This document shows, in pieces, positions 32,168-44,217 of a stretch of 64,000 nt of DNA. The DNA lies in NCBI GenBank assembly GCA_947650285.1, contig CANTFL010001457.1, positions 1-64,000 of the forward strand. Reading direction: 5' to 3'. Positions within the stretch are counted from its first letter, which is position 1. Each line of letters begins with the position of its first letter. The notes below the pieces were generated by a model. The model worked only from the letters and a program-made list of their open reading frames with translations, was not told the origin of the DNA and did no database searches. The position numbers and the translations under genes are program-made. The DNA comes from Hyaloperonospora brassicae. Taxonomy: Eukaryota; Oomycota; Peronosporomycetes; Peronosporales; Peronosporaceae.

Positions 32168-34867
32168 ATGGTGACAAGCAACATGATCAAGGACGCTCCG
32201 ATCCCTTCCAAGCCGAATGGACCAAGTGTGTGTCGAGGATGCCAAGAAGGGAAAATGGTCCAAAAACTATTCTTAAGCAACCGTGCCAAGCGTACCTACA
32301 ACACCTTCGAGATGCTTCACTTCGACATCTGCGGACCCATGGAAGAAAAGTCTGGGTGGCAGCAAGTATCTGCTGCTGATCGTGGATGAAGCCAGCGGGT
32401 GCATGAAAGGGTTCTGTCTGCATGCCAAGTCGGAGAGTGAAGAGTGCATCAAGAAGTGCATCACGAGGGTCCAGACGCAGTTCAACAAGAAGGTCAAGTT
32501 TGTGCGACACGATGGAGCGCGTGAGTTTGCAAAGAACTCGCTTCAATATTTCTACGAAGACGAAGCCATCGAACAGCAAACCACGGTGCCATACGCGCAC
32601 CAAGCCAACGGAACTGCTGAACGTGCGATTCGGACCATCGTCACAATTGGTCGCAGCATGCTCCATCATGCCAAGATGGACAAGCGCTTCTGGGCTGAAG
32701 CGGCAATGACAGCTGTCTATGTGAAGAACCGTCTGCCGTCACCCAAGATCTCGCAAAAGACACCGTTCGAGATTGTCTACAATTCCAAGCCAAGTGTCAA
32801 GCACATGCGCGTTTTCGAATGCCAAGCATACATCTTGACCCCGAAGGAGAAACGACCCAAGTGGTATCCCAAGTCGCGTGCTGGATTGTTTTTAGGCTAC
32901 GAAGAAGTGTCCAAGGCGTATCGAGTTTACGACATCGAGGCGGGGCAGGTGCTGATCAGTCGCGATGTCAACTTCGATGAGTCGGCATTTGGACTTTCAA
33001 TGCTGATCGCCGATGACGACGTTGATGGCCTGGACTTCAAATCGATCGATCTTGATGATGAGGATCCGCGTCCCAGATACTTCCAACAAACAGGAAAGCG
33101 CAAGGCCCAACCCACTCACGAGGATGATGATGCAAGTATGCCCCGAGCAGTGCGCCAACGATCCGGATTGGAAGAATCAAGCGCGCCGGATGACCGCTCA
33201 TCACGTCGAGCCAATGCAGATGAAGAAAGGAAGTCAGAAGAGCAACATGACACACCGACTTCCCCCGCGTAGTGGCATGCGAGTGCAAATGCTGTCGAAG
33301 CGACAATGGATTTGTCGGAGCCGTCGACATTTGAAGAAGCAGTGGTTGGCCCGGACCAAGTACACTGGCGCAAGGCAATTGGTGCGGAGCCCGATTCAAT
33401 GAAGCTTCGCGGCGTCATCCGTGCGGCCGAGTTACCCAACGGACAAAGCGCCATTGACACAAAGTGGGTCTTCAAGATCAAGCGCAAGGCGGATGGGTCA
33501 ATCGATAAATACAAGGCACGACTTGTGGCCAAGGGCTTTTGCCAAAAGTACAGCATTGACTACACGGAGACATTCTCGCCCTTGTTCAAGTATGTGACGC
33601 TGCAAATGGTCATCGCCATCGCTAAACACTTTGGATGGCCCCTCGACCAGCTTGATGTGATGACTGCGTTCCTGTATGGTTCCTGTATGGAGTGATGAAG
33701 GAGAAAGTTTTCTTCGCCGTTCCCGAAGGCGTCAAGATGGACGGTGATTTCGGCTGTCTCGAGTTGATCAAGGCGATCTACGGTCTCAAGCAAGCCTCAC
33801 GTGTTTGGAACGAGACCTTCGACGAGTTCATACGCTCGATTGGTTTTCAAGCGCCAGTATTCGATCCGTGTCTCTACATCATGACTTCGGAAGACCATTG
33901 TCTTTTTGTGCTGGTCTACGTGGACGATGTCTTGGTGACTGGAAGCTCGCTCGAGCTGATTGCGCGCACCAAGAACGACCTCAAGACACGCTTCGAGATG
34001 ACGGACAGCGGCAAGTGTGTGTTTGTCCTTGGTATCGAGCTATTGGATGGTAAAGATGGCAGCGTGACGATGTGTCAGCGCCGTTATGTCGACGATATTC
34101 TCAAGCGCTTTGGAATGGATGAGTGCAAGGCTGTGGCAAGTCCTGTGGACGTCAGATCTCGACTGGTGTCGAGACACTCTGCAAGCAAGGTCGATGTTCC
34201 GTTCCGTGAAGCAGTTGGTGCTTTGACGACCGAAACGCGACCGGACATCGCCTATGCTGTTAGCTTTGTGTCGCGTTTCATGGAGAATCCTCAAGAAGAG
34301 CACTGGGTTGCGGTCAAGCGCATCTTTCACTACCTAAAAGGCACCAAGATGCATGGGATTTGCTACAAACCAAGTGCGAAGAGCGACTTCCGTGGATATT
34401 CGGATGCAGACTGGGCCGGTGACGTTGCTGATCGCAAGTCGACGTCTGGCTACGTCGTCATGGTACTTGGTGCGCCAGTGAGTCGGGGCAGCAAGAAACA
34501 ACCAAGTGTTTCGTTGTCCACGAGTGAAGCTGAATACATCGCACTCAGCTTGGCGATTCAAGAGGGAAAGTGGATCCATCGTCTGCTTTGTGAGATCATG
34601 ATGGCTGCCAACGAGTAAGGACCGGAGCTCGTCATACGTGAAGACAATCAGTCGTGTATCAAGATGACGAAGAACCCAGTCAACCACGGCCGCGCTAAGC
34701 ATATCGACATCAAGTACCATCACATCCGCGATGAGGTCAAGCGCGGTGAAGTGAAGCTCGATTACTGCGAGACGACGGTGATGTTGGCGGACATCGTGAC
34801 GAAGGGACTTCACGGGCCACGCCACAAGGAGATGACGGCGGCTCTAAGGATTTGCGCGTGTACGAAT
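32168..34867 (+). pseudogene. pol: Array unit 1 pol
   Basis: It starts with ATGGTGACAAGC directly at the LTR end. A 2-nt deletion near 32352 breaks the integrase after HFDICGPMEEKS; the remainder reads at about 32350-33272, ending in TAG. RT 33306-33695 is cut by the 11-bp duplication (33669-33690). 33692-34618 holds YVDD and RNase H and ends at TAA. The C-terminal piece is 34619-34870. It has VFECQAY where units 2-6 have VFGCQAY, as in unit 0. Confidence 0.85.
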
Positions 34868-34877
34868 TGAGAGGGCG

Positions 34878-35177
34878 TGTTGAGGGTTACCGGTACAATA
34901 CGAACTTAGCGCGTAGTTCTTACGGGATAGTTCTTAAGTCGTTAATCACCTCAGAGATGATTAGACGCGTAGGATGATTGGACGCGTGTAAATCAGGTTG
35001 ATTAGATGCACCATGTGATTGGATGCAGTATAGGGTAGGCAGAGTTAAGATCTATGTATCAATCACTTTCGAATCCTCCTTCTGCCGAGCAAGTGTTCTC
35101 TGCTCCGCTCCTCAAGCTTCTTCGCTCCCTCAGGTTTCTTCCGTTCTTCTCGTCACGTCTGTGCCATACCATCAACA
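34878..35177 (+). repeat. Array LTR 2
   Basis: A 300-bp type-1 LTR, apparently identical in layout to array LTR 1 and shared by units 1 and 2. Confidence 0.9.
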
Positions 35178-37880
35178 ATGGTGACAAGCAACATGATCAA
35201 GGACGCTCCGATCCCTTCCAAGCCGAATGGACCAAGTGTGTGTCGAGGATGCCAAGAAGGGAAAATGGTCCAAAAACTATTCTTAAGCAACCGTGCCAAG
35301 CGTACCTACAACACCTTCGAGATGCTTCACTTCGACATCTGCGGACCCATGGAAGAAAAATCTCTGGGTGGCAGCAAGTATCTGCTGCTGATCGTGGATG
35401 AAGCCAGCGGGTGCATGAAAGGGTTCTGTCTGCATGCCAAGTCGGAGAGTGAAGAGTGCATCAAGAAGTGCATCACGAGGGTCCAGACGCAGTTCAACAA
35501 GAAGGTCAAGTTTGTGCGACACGATGGAGCGCGTGAGTTTGCAAAGAACTCGCTTCAATATTTCTACGAAGACGAAGCCATCGAACAGCAAACCACGGTG
35601 CCATACGCGCACCAAGCCAACGGAACTGCTGAACGTGCGATTCGGACCATCGTCACAATTGGTCGCAGCATGCTCCATCATGCCAAGATGGACAAGCGCT
35701 TCTGGGCTGAAGCGGCAATGACAGCTGTCTATGTGAAGAACCGTCTGCCGTCACCCAAGATCTCGCAAAAGACACCGTTCGAGATTGTCTACAATTCCAA
35801 GCCAAGTGTCAAGCACATGCGCGTTTTCGGGTGCCAAGCATACATCTTGACCCCGAAGGAGAAACGACTCAAGTGGGATCCCAAGGCGCGTGCTGGATTG
35901 TTTTTAGGCTACGAAGAAGTGTCCAAGGCGTATCGAGTTTACGACATCGAGGCGGGGCAGGTGATGATCAGTCGCGATGTCAACTTCGATGAGTCGGCAT
36001 TTGGACTTTCAATGCTGATCGCCGATGACGACGTTGATGGCCTGGACTTCAAATCGATCGATCTTGATGATGAGGATCCGCGTCCCAGATACTTCCAACA
36101 AACAGGAAAGCGCAAGGCCCAAACCAGTCACGAAGATGAAGATTCATGTATGCCCCGAGCAGTGCGCCAACGACCCGGATTGGAAAAATCAAGCGCGCCG
36201 GATGACCGCTCGTCACGTCGAGCCAATGCAGACGAAGAAAGGAAGTCGGAAGAGCAACATGACACACCGACTTCCCCCGCGTTTTGGCATACGAGTGCAA
36301 ATGCTGTCGAAGCGACAATGGATTTGTCGGAGCCGTCGACATTTGAAGAAGCAGTGGTTGGCCCGGACCAAGTACACTGGCGCAAGGCAATTGGTGCGGA
36401 GCCCGATTCAATGAAGCTTCGCGGCGTCATCCGTGCGGCCAAGTTACCCAACGGACAAAGCGCCATTGACACAAAGTGGGTCTTCAAGATCAAGCGCAAG
36501 GCGGATGGGTCAATCGATAAATACAAGGCACGACTTGTGGCCAAGGGCTTTTGCCAAAAGTACAGCATTGACTACACGGAGACATTCTCGCCCTTGTTCA
36601 AGTATGTGACGCTGCGAATGGTCATCGCCATCGCTAAACACTTTGGATGGCCCCTCGACCAGCTTGATGTGATGACTGCGTTCCTGTATGGTTCCTGTAT
36701 GGAGTGATGAAGGAGAAAGTGTTCTTCGCCGTTCCCGAAGGCGTCAAGATGGACGGTGATTTCGGCTGTCTCGAGTTGATCAAGGCGATCTACGGTCTCA
36801 AGCAAGCCTCACGTGTTTGGAACGAGACCTTCGACGAGTTCATACGCTCGATTGGTTTTCAAGCGCCAGTATTCGATCCGTGTCTCTACATCATGACTTC
36901 GGAAGACCATTGTCTTTTTGTGCTGGTCTACGTGGACGATGTCTTGGTGACTGGAAGCTCGCTCGAGCTGATTGCGCGCACCAAGAACGACCTCAAGACA
37001 CGCTTCGAGATGACGGACAGCGGCAAGTGTGTGTTTGTCCTTGGTATCGAGCTATTGGATGGTGAAGATGGCAGCGTGACGATGTGTCAGCGCCGTTATG
37101 TCGACGATATTCTCAAGCGCTTTGGAATGGATGAGTGCAAGGCTGTGGCAAGTCCTGTGGACGTCAGCTCTCGACTGGTGTCGAGCCACTCTGCAAGCAA
37201 GGTCGATGTTCCGTTCCGTGAAGCAGTTGGTGCTTCTGACGACCGCAACGCGACCGGACATCGCCTATGCTGTTAGCTTTGTGTCGCGTTTCATGGAGAA
37301 TCCTCAAGAAGAGCACTGGGTTGCGGTCAAGCGCATCTTTCACTACCTAAAAGGCACCAAGATGCATGGAATTTGCTACAAACCAAGTGCGAAGAGCGAC
37401 TTCCGTGGATATTCGGATGCAGACTGGGCCGGTGACGTTGCTGATCGCAAGTCGACGTCTGGCTACGTCGTCATGGTACTTGGTGCGCCAGTGAGTCGGG
37501 GCAGCAAGAAACAACCAAGTGTTTCGTTGTCCACGAGTGAAGCTGAATACATCGCACTCAGCTTGGCGATTCAAGAGGGAAAGTGGATCCATCGTCTGCT
37601 TTGTGAGATCATGATGGCTGCCAACGAGTAAGGACCGGAGCTCGTCATACGTGAAGACAATCAGTCGTGTATCAAGATGACGAAGAACCCAGTCAACCAC
37701 GGCCGCGCTAAGCATATCGACATCAAGTACCATCACATCCGCGATGAGGTCAAGCGCGGTGAAGTGAAGCTCGATTACTGCGAGACGACGGTGATGTTGG
37801 CGGACATCGTGACGAAGGGACTTCACGGGCCACGCCACAAGGAGATGACGGCGGCTCTCGGGATTTGCGCGTGTACGAAT
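35178..37880 (+). pseudogene. pol: Array unit 2 pol, longest integrase-RT frame
   Basis: This unit lacks the TAG of the other + units (TTT, Phe, in its place), so 35178-36707 reads 509 codons. They run from CRGC through HFDICGP, RHDGAREF and NGTAERAI (Asp53, Asp116, Glu152, the last two 35 residues apart) into RT up to QLDVMTAFLYG. The 11-bp duplication (36681-36702) ends it. 36704-37276 holds YVDD but shifts frame near 37235, where an 8-nt loss replaces the 9-nt loss of its neighbours. 37098-37631 resumes RNase H to the shared TAA. It is the most different member of the + array. Confidence 0.85.
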
Positions 37881-37890
37881 TGAGAGGGCG

Positions 37891-38193
37891 TGTTGAGGGT
37901 TACCGGTACAATACGAACTTAGCGCGTAGTTCTTACGGGATAGTTCTTAAGTCGTTAATCACCTCAGAGATGATTAGACGCGTAGGATGATTGGACGCGT
38001 GTAAATCAGGTTGATTAGATGCACCATGTGATTGGATGCAGTATAGGGTAGGCAGAGTTAAGATCTATGTATCAATCACTTTCGAATCCTCCTTCTGCCG
38101 AGCAAGTGTTCTCTGCTCCGCTCCTCAAGCTTCTTCGTCCCTCCCTCAGGTTTCTTCCGTTCTTCTCGTCACGTCTGTGCCATACCATCAACA
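37891..38193 (+). repeat. Array LTR 3
   Basis: A 303-bp type-1 LTR with a private 3-bp gain (cttcgtccctccctc where others have cttcgctccctc). Confidence 0.9.
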
Positions 38194-40895
38194 ATGGTGA
38201 CAAGCAACATGATCAAGGACGCTCCGATCCCTTCCAAGCCGAATGGACCAAGTGTGTGTCGAGGATGCCAAGAAGGGAAAATGGTCCAAAAACTATTCTT
38301 AAGCAACCGTGCCAAGCGTACCTACAACACCTTCGAGATGCTTCACTTCGACATCTGCGGACCCATGGGAGAAAAGTCTCTGGGTGGCAGCAAGTATCTG
38401 CTGCTGATCGTGGATGAAGCCAGCGGGTGCATGAAAGGGTTCTGTCTGCATGCCAAGTCGGAGAGTGAAGAGTGCATCAAGAAGTGCATCACGAGGGTCC
38501 AGACGCAGTTCAACAAGAAGGTCAAGTTTGTGCGACACGATGGAGCGCGTGAGTTTGCAAAGAACTCGCTTCAATATTTCTACGAAGACGAAGCCATCGA
38601 ACAGCAAACCACGGTGCCATACGCGCACCAAGCCAACGGAACTGCTGAACGTGCGATTCGGACCATCGTCACAATTGGTCGCAGCATGCTCCATCATGCC
38701 AAGATGGACAAGCGCTTCTGGGCTGAAGCGGCAATGACAGCTGTCTATGTGAAGAACCGTCTGCCGTCACCCAAGATCTCGCAAAAGACACCGTTCGAGA
38801 TTGTCTACAATTCCAAGCCAAGTGCCAAGCACATGCGCGTTTTCGGGTGCCAAGCATACATCTTGACCCCGAAGGAGAAACGACCCAAGTGGGATCCCAA
38901 GGCGAGTGCTGGATTGTTTTTAGGCTACGAAGAAGTGTCCAAGGCGTATCGAGTTTACGACATCGAGGCGGGGCAGGTGATGATGCGTCGCGATGTCAAC
39001 TTCGATGAGTCGGTATTTAAACTTTCAATGCTGATCGCCGATGACGACGTTGATGGCCTGGACTTCAAATCGATCGATCTTGATGATGAGGATCCGCGTC
39101 CCAGATACTTCCAACAAACAGGAAAGCGCAAGGCCCAACCCAGTCACGAAGATGAAGATTCATGTATGCCCCGAGCAGTGCGCCAACGACCCGGATTGGA
39201 AGAATCAAGCGCGCCGGATGACCGCTCGTCACGTCGAGCCAATGCAGACGAAGAAAGGAAGTCAGAAGAGCAACATGACACACCGACTTCCCCCGCGTAG
39301 TGGCATGCGAGTGCAAATGCTGTCGAAGCGACAATGGATTTGTCGGAGCCGTCGACATTTGAAGAAGCAGTGGGTGGCCCGGACCAAGTACACTGGCGCA
39401 AGGCAATTGGTGCGGAGCCCGATTCAATGAAGCTTCGCGGCGTCATCCGTGCGGCCGAGTTACCCAACGGACAAAGCGCCATTGACACAAAGTGGGTCTT
39501 CAAGATCAAGCGCAAGGCGGATGGGTCAATCGATAAATACAAGGCACGACTTGTGGCCAAGGGCTTTTGCCAAAAGTACAGCATTGACTACACGGAGACA
39601 TTCTCGCCCTTGTTCAAGTATGTGACGCTGCGAATGGTCATCGCCATCGCTAAACACTTTGGATGGCCCCTCGACCAGCTTGATGTGATGACTGCGTTCC
39701 TGTATGGTTCCTGTATGGAGTGATGAAGGAGAAAGTTTTCTTCGCCGTTCCCGAAGGCGTCAAGATGGACGGTGATTTCGGCTGTCTCGAGTTGATCAAG
39801 GCGATCTACGGTCTCAAGCAAGCCTCACGTGTTTGGAACGAGACCTTCGACGAGTTCATACGCTCGATTGGTTTTCAAGCGCCAGTATTCGATCCGTGTC
39901 TCTACATCATGACTTCGGAAGACCATTGTCTTTTTGTGCTGGTCTACGTGGACGATGTCTTGGTGACTGGAAGCTCGCTCGAGCTGATTGCGCGCACCAA
40001 GAACGACCTCAAGACACGCTTCGAGATGACGGACAGCGGCAAGTGTGTGTTTGTCCTTGGTATCGAGCTATTGGATGGTGAAGATGGCAGCGTGACGATG
40101 TGTCAGCGCCGTTATGTCGACGATATTCTCAAGCGCTTTGGAATGGATGAGTGCAAGGCTGTGGCAAGTCCTGTGGACGTCAGCTCTCGACTGGTGTCGA
40201 GACACTCTGCAAGCAAGGTCGATGTTCCGTTCCGTGAAGCAGTTGGTGCTTTGACGACCGAAACGCGACCGGACATCGCCTATGCTGTTAGCTTTGTGTC
40301 GCGTTTCATGGAGAATCCTCAAGAAGAGCACTGGGTTGCGGTCAAGCGCATCTTTCACTACCTAAAAGGCACCAAGATGCATGGGATTTGCTACAAACCA
40401 AGTGCGAAGAGCGACTTCCGTGGATATTCGGATGCAGACTGGGCCGGTGACGTTGCTGATCGCAAGTCGACGTCTGGCTACGTCGTCATGGTACTTGGTG
40501 CGCCAGTGAGTCGGGGCAGCAAGAAACAACCAAGTGTTTCGTTGTCCACGAGTGAAGCTGAATACATCGCACTCAGCTTGGCGATTCAAGAGGGAAAGTG
40601 GATCCATCGTCTGCTTTGTGAGATCATGATGGCTGCCAACGAGTAAGGACCGGAGCTCGTCATACGTGAAGACAATCAGTCGTGTATCAAGATGACGAAG
40701 AACCCAGTCAACCACGGCCGCGCTAAGCATATCGACATCAAGTACCATCACATCCGCGATGAGGTCAAGCGCGGTGAAGTGAAGCTCGATTACTGCGAGA
40801 CGACGGTGATGTTGGCGGACATCGTGACGAAGGGACTTCACGGGCCACGCCACAAGGAGATGACGGCGGCTCTCAGGATTTGCGCGTGTACGAAT
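38194..40895 (+). pseudogene. pol: Array unit 3 pol
   Basis: Integrase 38194-39300 (368 codons) has an intact DDE triad and ends at TAG. RT 39334-39723 ends at the 11-bp duplication (39697-39718). 39720-40646 carries YVDDVLVTG and DADWAGD and ends at TAA 40644-40646. The C-terminus extends to 40898. The variant KASAG and the MMRRDVN segment are shared with later units. The zinc finger keeps only its two Cys (CRGC); the His half was cut off with the 5' region. Confidence 0.85.
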
Positions 40896-40905
40896 TGAGA
40901 GGGCG

Positions 40906-41205
40906 TGTTGAGGGTTACCGGTACAATACGAACTTAGCGCGTAGTTCTTACGGGATAGTTCTTAAGTCGTTAATCACCTCAGAGATGATTAGACGCGTAG
41001 GATGATTGGACGCGTGTAAATCAGGTTGATTAGATGCACCATGTGATTGGATGCAGTATAGGGTAGGCAGAGTTAAGATCTATGTATCAATCACTTTCGA
41101 ATCCTCCTTCTGCCGAGCAAGTGTTCTCTGCTCCGCTCCTCAAGCTTCTTCGCTCCCTCAGGTTTCTTCCGTTCTTCTCGTCACGTCTGTGCCATACCAT
41201 CAACA
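40906..41205 (+). repeat. Array LTR 4
   Basis: A 300-bp type-1 LTR between units 3 and 4, preceded by gagagggcg. Confidence 0.9.
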
Positions 41206-43907
41206 ATGGTGACAAGCAACATGATCAAGGACGCTCCGATCCCTTCCAAGCCGAATGGACCAAGTGTGTGTCGAGGATGCCAAGAAGGGAAAATGGTCCA
41301 AAAACTATTCTTAAGCAACCGTGCCAAGCGTACCTACAACACCTTCGAGATGCTCCACTTCGACATCTGCGGACCCATGGGAGAAAAGTCTCTGGGTGGC
41401 AGCAAGTATCTGCTGCTGATCGTGGATGAAGCCAGCGGGTGCATGAAAGGGTTCTGTCTGCATGCCAAGTCGGAGAGTGAAGAGTGCATCAAGAAGTGCA
41501 TCACGAGGGTCCAGACGCAGTTCAACAAGAAGGTCAAGTTTGTGCGACACGATGGAGCGCGTGAGTTTGCAAAGAACTCGCTTCAATATTTCTACGAAGA
41601 CGAAGCCATCGAACAGCAAACCACGGTGCCATACGCGCACCAAGCCAACGGAACTGCTGAACGTGCGATTCGGACCATCGTCACAATTGGTCGCAGCATG
41701 CTCCATCATGCCAAGATGGACAAGCGCTTCTGGGCTGAAGCGGCAATGACAGCTGTCTATGTGAAGAACCGTCTGCCGTCACCCAAGATCTCGCAAAAGA
41801 CACCGTTCGAGATTGTCTACAATTCCAAGCCAAGTGTCAAGCACATGCACGTTTTCGGGTGCCAAGCATACATCTTGACCCCGAAGGAGAAACGACCCAA
41901 GTGGGATCCCAAGGCGCGTGCTGGATTGTTTTTAGGCTACGAAGAAGTGTCCAAGACGTATCGAGTTTACGACATCGAGTCGGGGCAGGTGATGATGCGT
42001 CGCGATGTCAACTTCGATGAGTCGGTATTTAAACTTTCAATGCTGATCGCCGATGACGACGTTGATGGCCTGGACTTCAAATCGATCGATCTTGATGATG
42101 AGGATCCGCGTCCCAGATACTTCCAACAAACAGGAAAGCGCAAGGCCCAAACCAGTCACGAAGATGAAGATTCATGTATGCCCCGAGCAGTGCGCCAACG
42201 ACCCGGATTGGAAGAATCAAGCGCGCCGGATGACCGCTCGTCACGTCGAGCCAATGCAGACGAAGAAAGGAAGTCAGAAGAGCAACATGACACACCGACT
42301 TCCCCCGCGTAGTGGCATGCGAGTGCAAATGCTGTCGAAGCGACAATGGATTTGTCGGAGCCGTCGACATTTGAAGAAGCAGTGGTTGGCCCGGACCAAG
42401 TACACTGGCGCAAGGCAATTGGTGCGGAGCCCGATTCAATGAAGCTTCGCGGCGTCATCCGTGCGGCCGAGTTACCCAACGGACAAAGCGCCATTGACAC
42501 AAAGTGGGTCTTCAAGATCAAGCGCAAGGCGGATGGGTCAATCGATAAATACAAGGCACGACTTGTGGCCAAGGGCTTTTGCCAAAAGTACAGCATTGAC
42601 TACACGGAGACATTCTCGCCCTTGTTCAAGTATGTGACGCTGCGAATGGTCATCGCCATCGCTAAACACTTTGGATGGCCCCTCGACCAGCTTGATGTGA
42701 TGACTGCGTTCCTGTATGGTTCCTGTATGGAGTGATGAAGGAGAAAGTTTTCTTCGCCGTTCCCGAAGGCGTCAAGATGGACGGTGATTTCGGCTGTCTC
42801 GAGTTGATCAAGGCGATCTACGGTCTCAAGCAAGCCTCACGTGTTTGGAACGAGACCTTCGACGAGTTCATACGCTCGATTGGTTTTCAAGCGCCAGTAT
42901 TCGATCCGTGTCTCTACATCATGACTTCGGAAGACCATTGTCTTTTTGTGCTGGTCTACGTGGACGATGTCTTGGTGACTGGAAGCTCGCTCGAGCTGAT
43001 TGCGCGCACCAAGAACGACCTCAAGACACGCTTCGAGATGACGGACAGCGGCAAGTGTGTGTTTGTCCTTGGTATCGAGCTATTGGATGGTGAAGATGGC
43101 AGCGTGACGATGTGTCAGCGCCGTTATGTCGACGATATTCTCAAGCGCTTTGGAATGGATGAGTGCAAGGCTGTGGCAAGTCCTGTGGACGTCAGCTCTC
43201 GACTGGTGTCGAGACACTCTGCAAGCAAGGTCGATGTTCCGTTCCGTGAAGCAGTTGGTGCTTTGACGACCGAAACGCGACCGGACATCGCCTATGCTGT
43301 TAGCTTTGTGTCGCGTTTCATGGAGAATCCTCAAGAAGAGCACTGGGTTGCGGTCAAGCGCATCTTTCACTACCTAAAAGGCACCAAGATGCATGGGATT
43401 TGCTACAAACCAAGTGCGAAGAGCGACTTCCGTGGATATTCGGATGCAGACTGGGCCGGTGACGTTGCTGATCGCAAGTCGACGTCTGGCTACGTCGTCA
43501 TGGTACTTGGTGCGCCAGTGAGTCGGGGCAGCAAGAAACAACCAAGTGTTTCGTTGTCCACGAGTGAAGCTGAATACATCGCACTCAGCTTGGCGATTCA
43601 AGAGGGAAAGTGGATCCATCGTCTGCTTTGTGAGATCATGATGGCTGCCAACGAGTAAGGACCGGAGCTCGTCATACGTGAAGACAATCAGTCGTGTATC
43701 AAGATGACGAAGAACCCAGTCAACCACGGCCGCGCTAAGCATATCGACATCAAGTACCATCACATCCGCGATGAGGTCAAGCGCGGTGAAGTGAAGCTCG
43801 ATTACTGCGAGACGACGGTGATGTTGGCGGACATCGTGACGAAGGGACTTCACGGGCCACGCCACAAGGAGATGACGGCGGCTCTCGGGATTTGCGCGTG
43901 TACGAAT
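41206..43907 (+). pseudogene. pol: Array unit 4 pol
   Basis: Layout as in unit 3: integrase 41206-42312 (TAG), RT 42346-42735 cut by the duplication at 42709-42730, RT/RNase H 42732-43658 (TAA), C-terminus to 43910. Private or partly shared variants are HMHVFGC and YDIESGQ. DDE and YVDD residues are kept. Confidence 0.85.
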
Positions 43908-43917
43908 TGAGAGGGCG

Positions 43918-44217
43918 TGTTGAGGGTTACCGGTACAATACGAACTTAGCGCGTAGTTCTTACGGGATAGTTCTTAAGTCGTTAATCACCTCAGAGATGA
44001 TTAGACGCGTAGGATGATTGGACGCGTGTAAATCAGGTTGATTAGATGCACCATGTGATTGGATGCAGTATAGGGTAGGCAGAGTTAAGATCTATGTATC
44101 AATCACTTTCGAATCCTCCTTCTGCCGAGCAAGTGTTCTCTGCTCCGCTCCTCAAGCTTCTTCGCTCCCTCAGGTTTCTTCCGTTCTTCTCGTCACGTCT
44201 GTGCCATACCATCAACA
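43918..44217 (+). repeat. Array LTR 5
   Basis: A 300-bp type-1 LTR between units 4 and 5. Confidence 0.9.

Noticed and set aside
36681..36710. The stop/start overlap TGATG after the 11-bp duplication as a termination-reinitiation signal
   Set aside because: Copies without the duplication read straight through as FLYGVMKEK, so the overlap is an accident of the frameshift.
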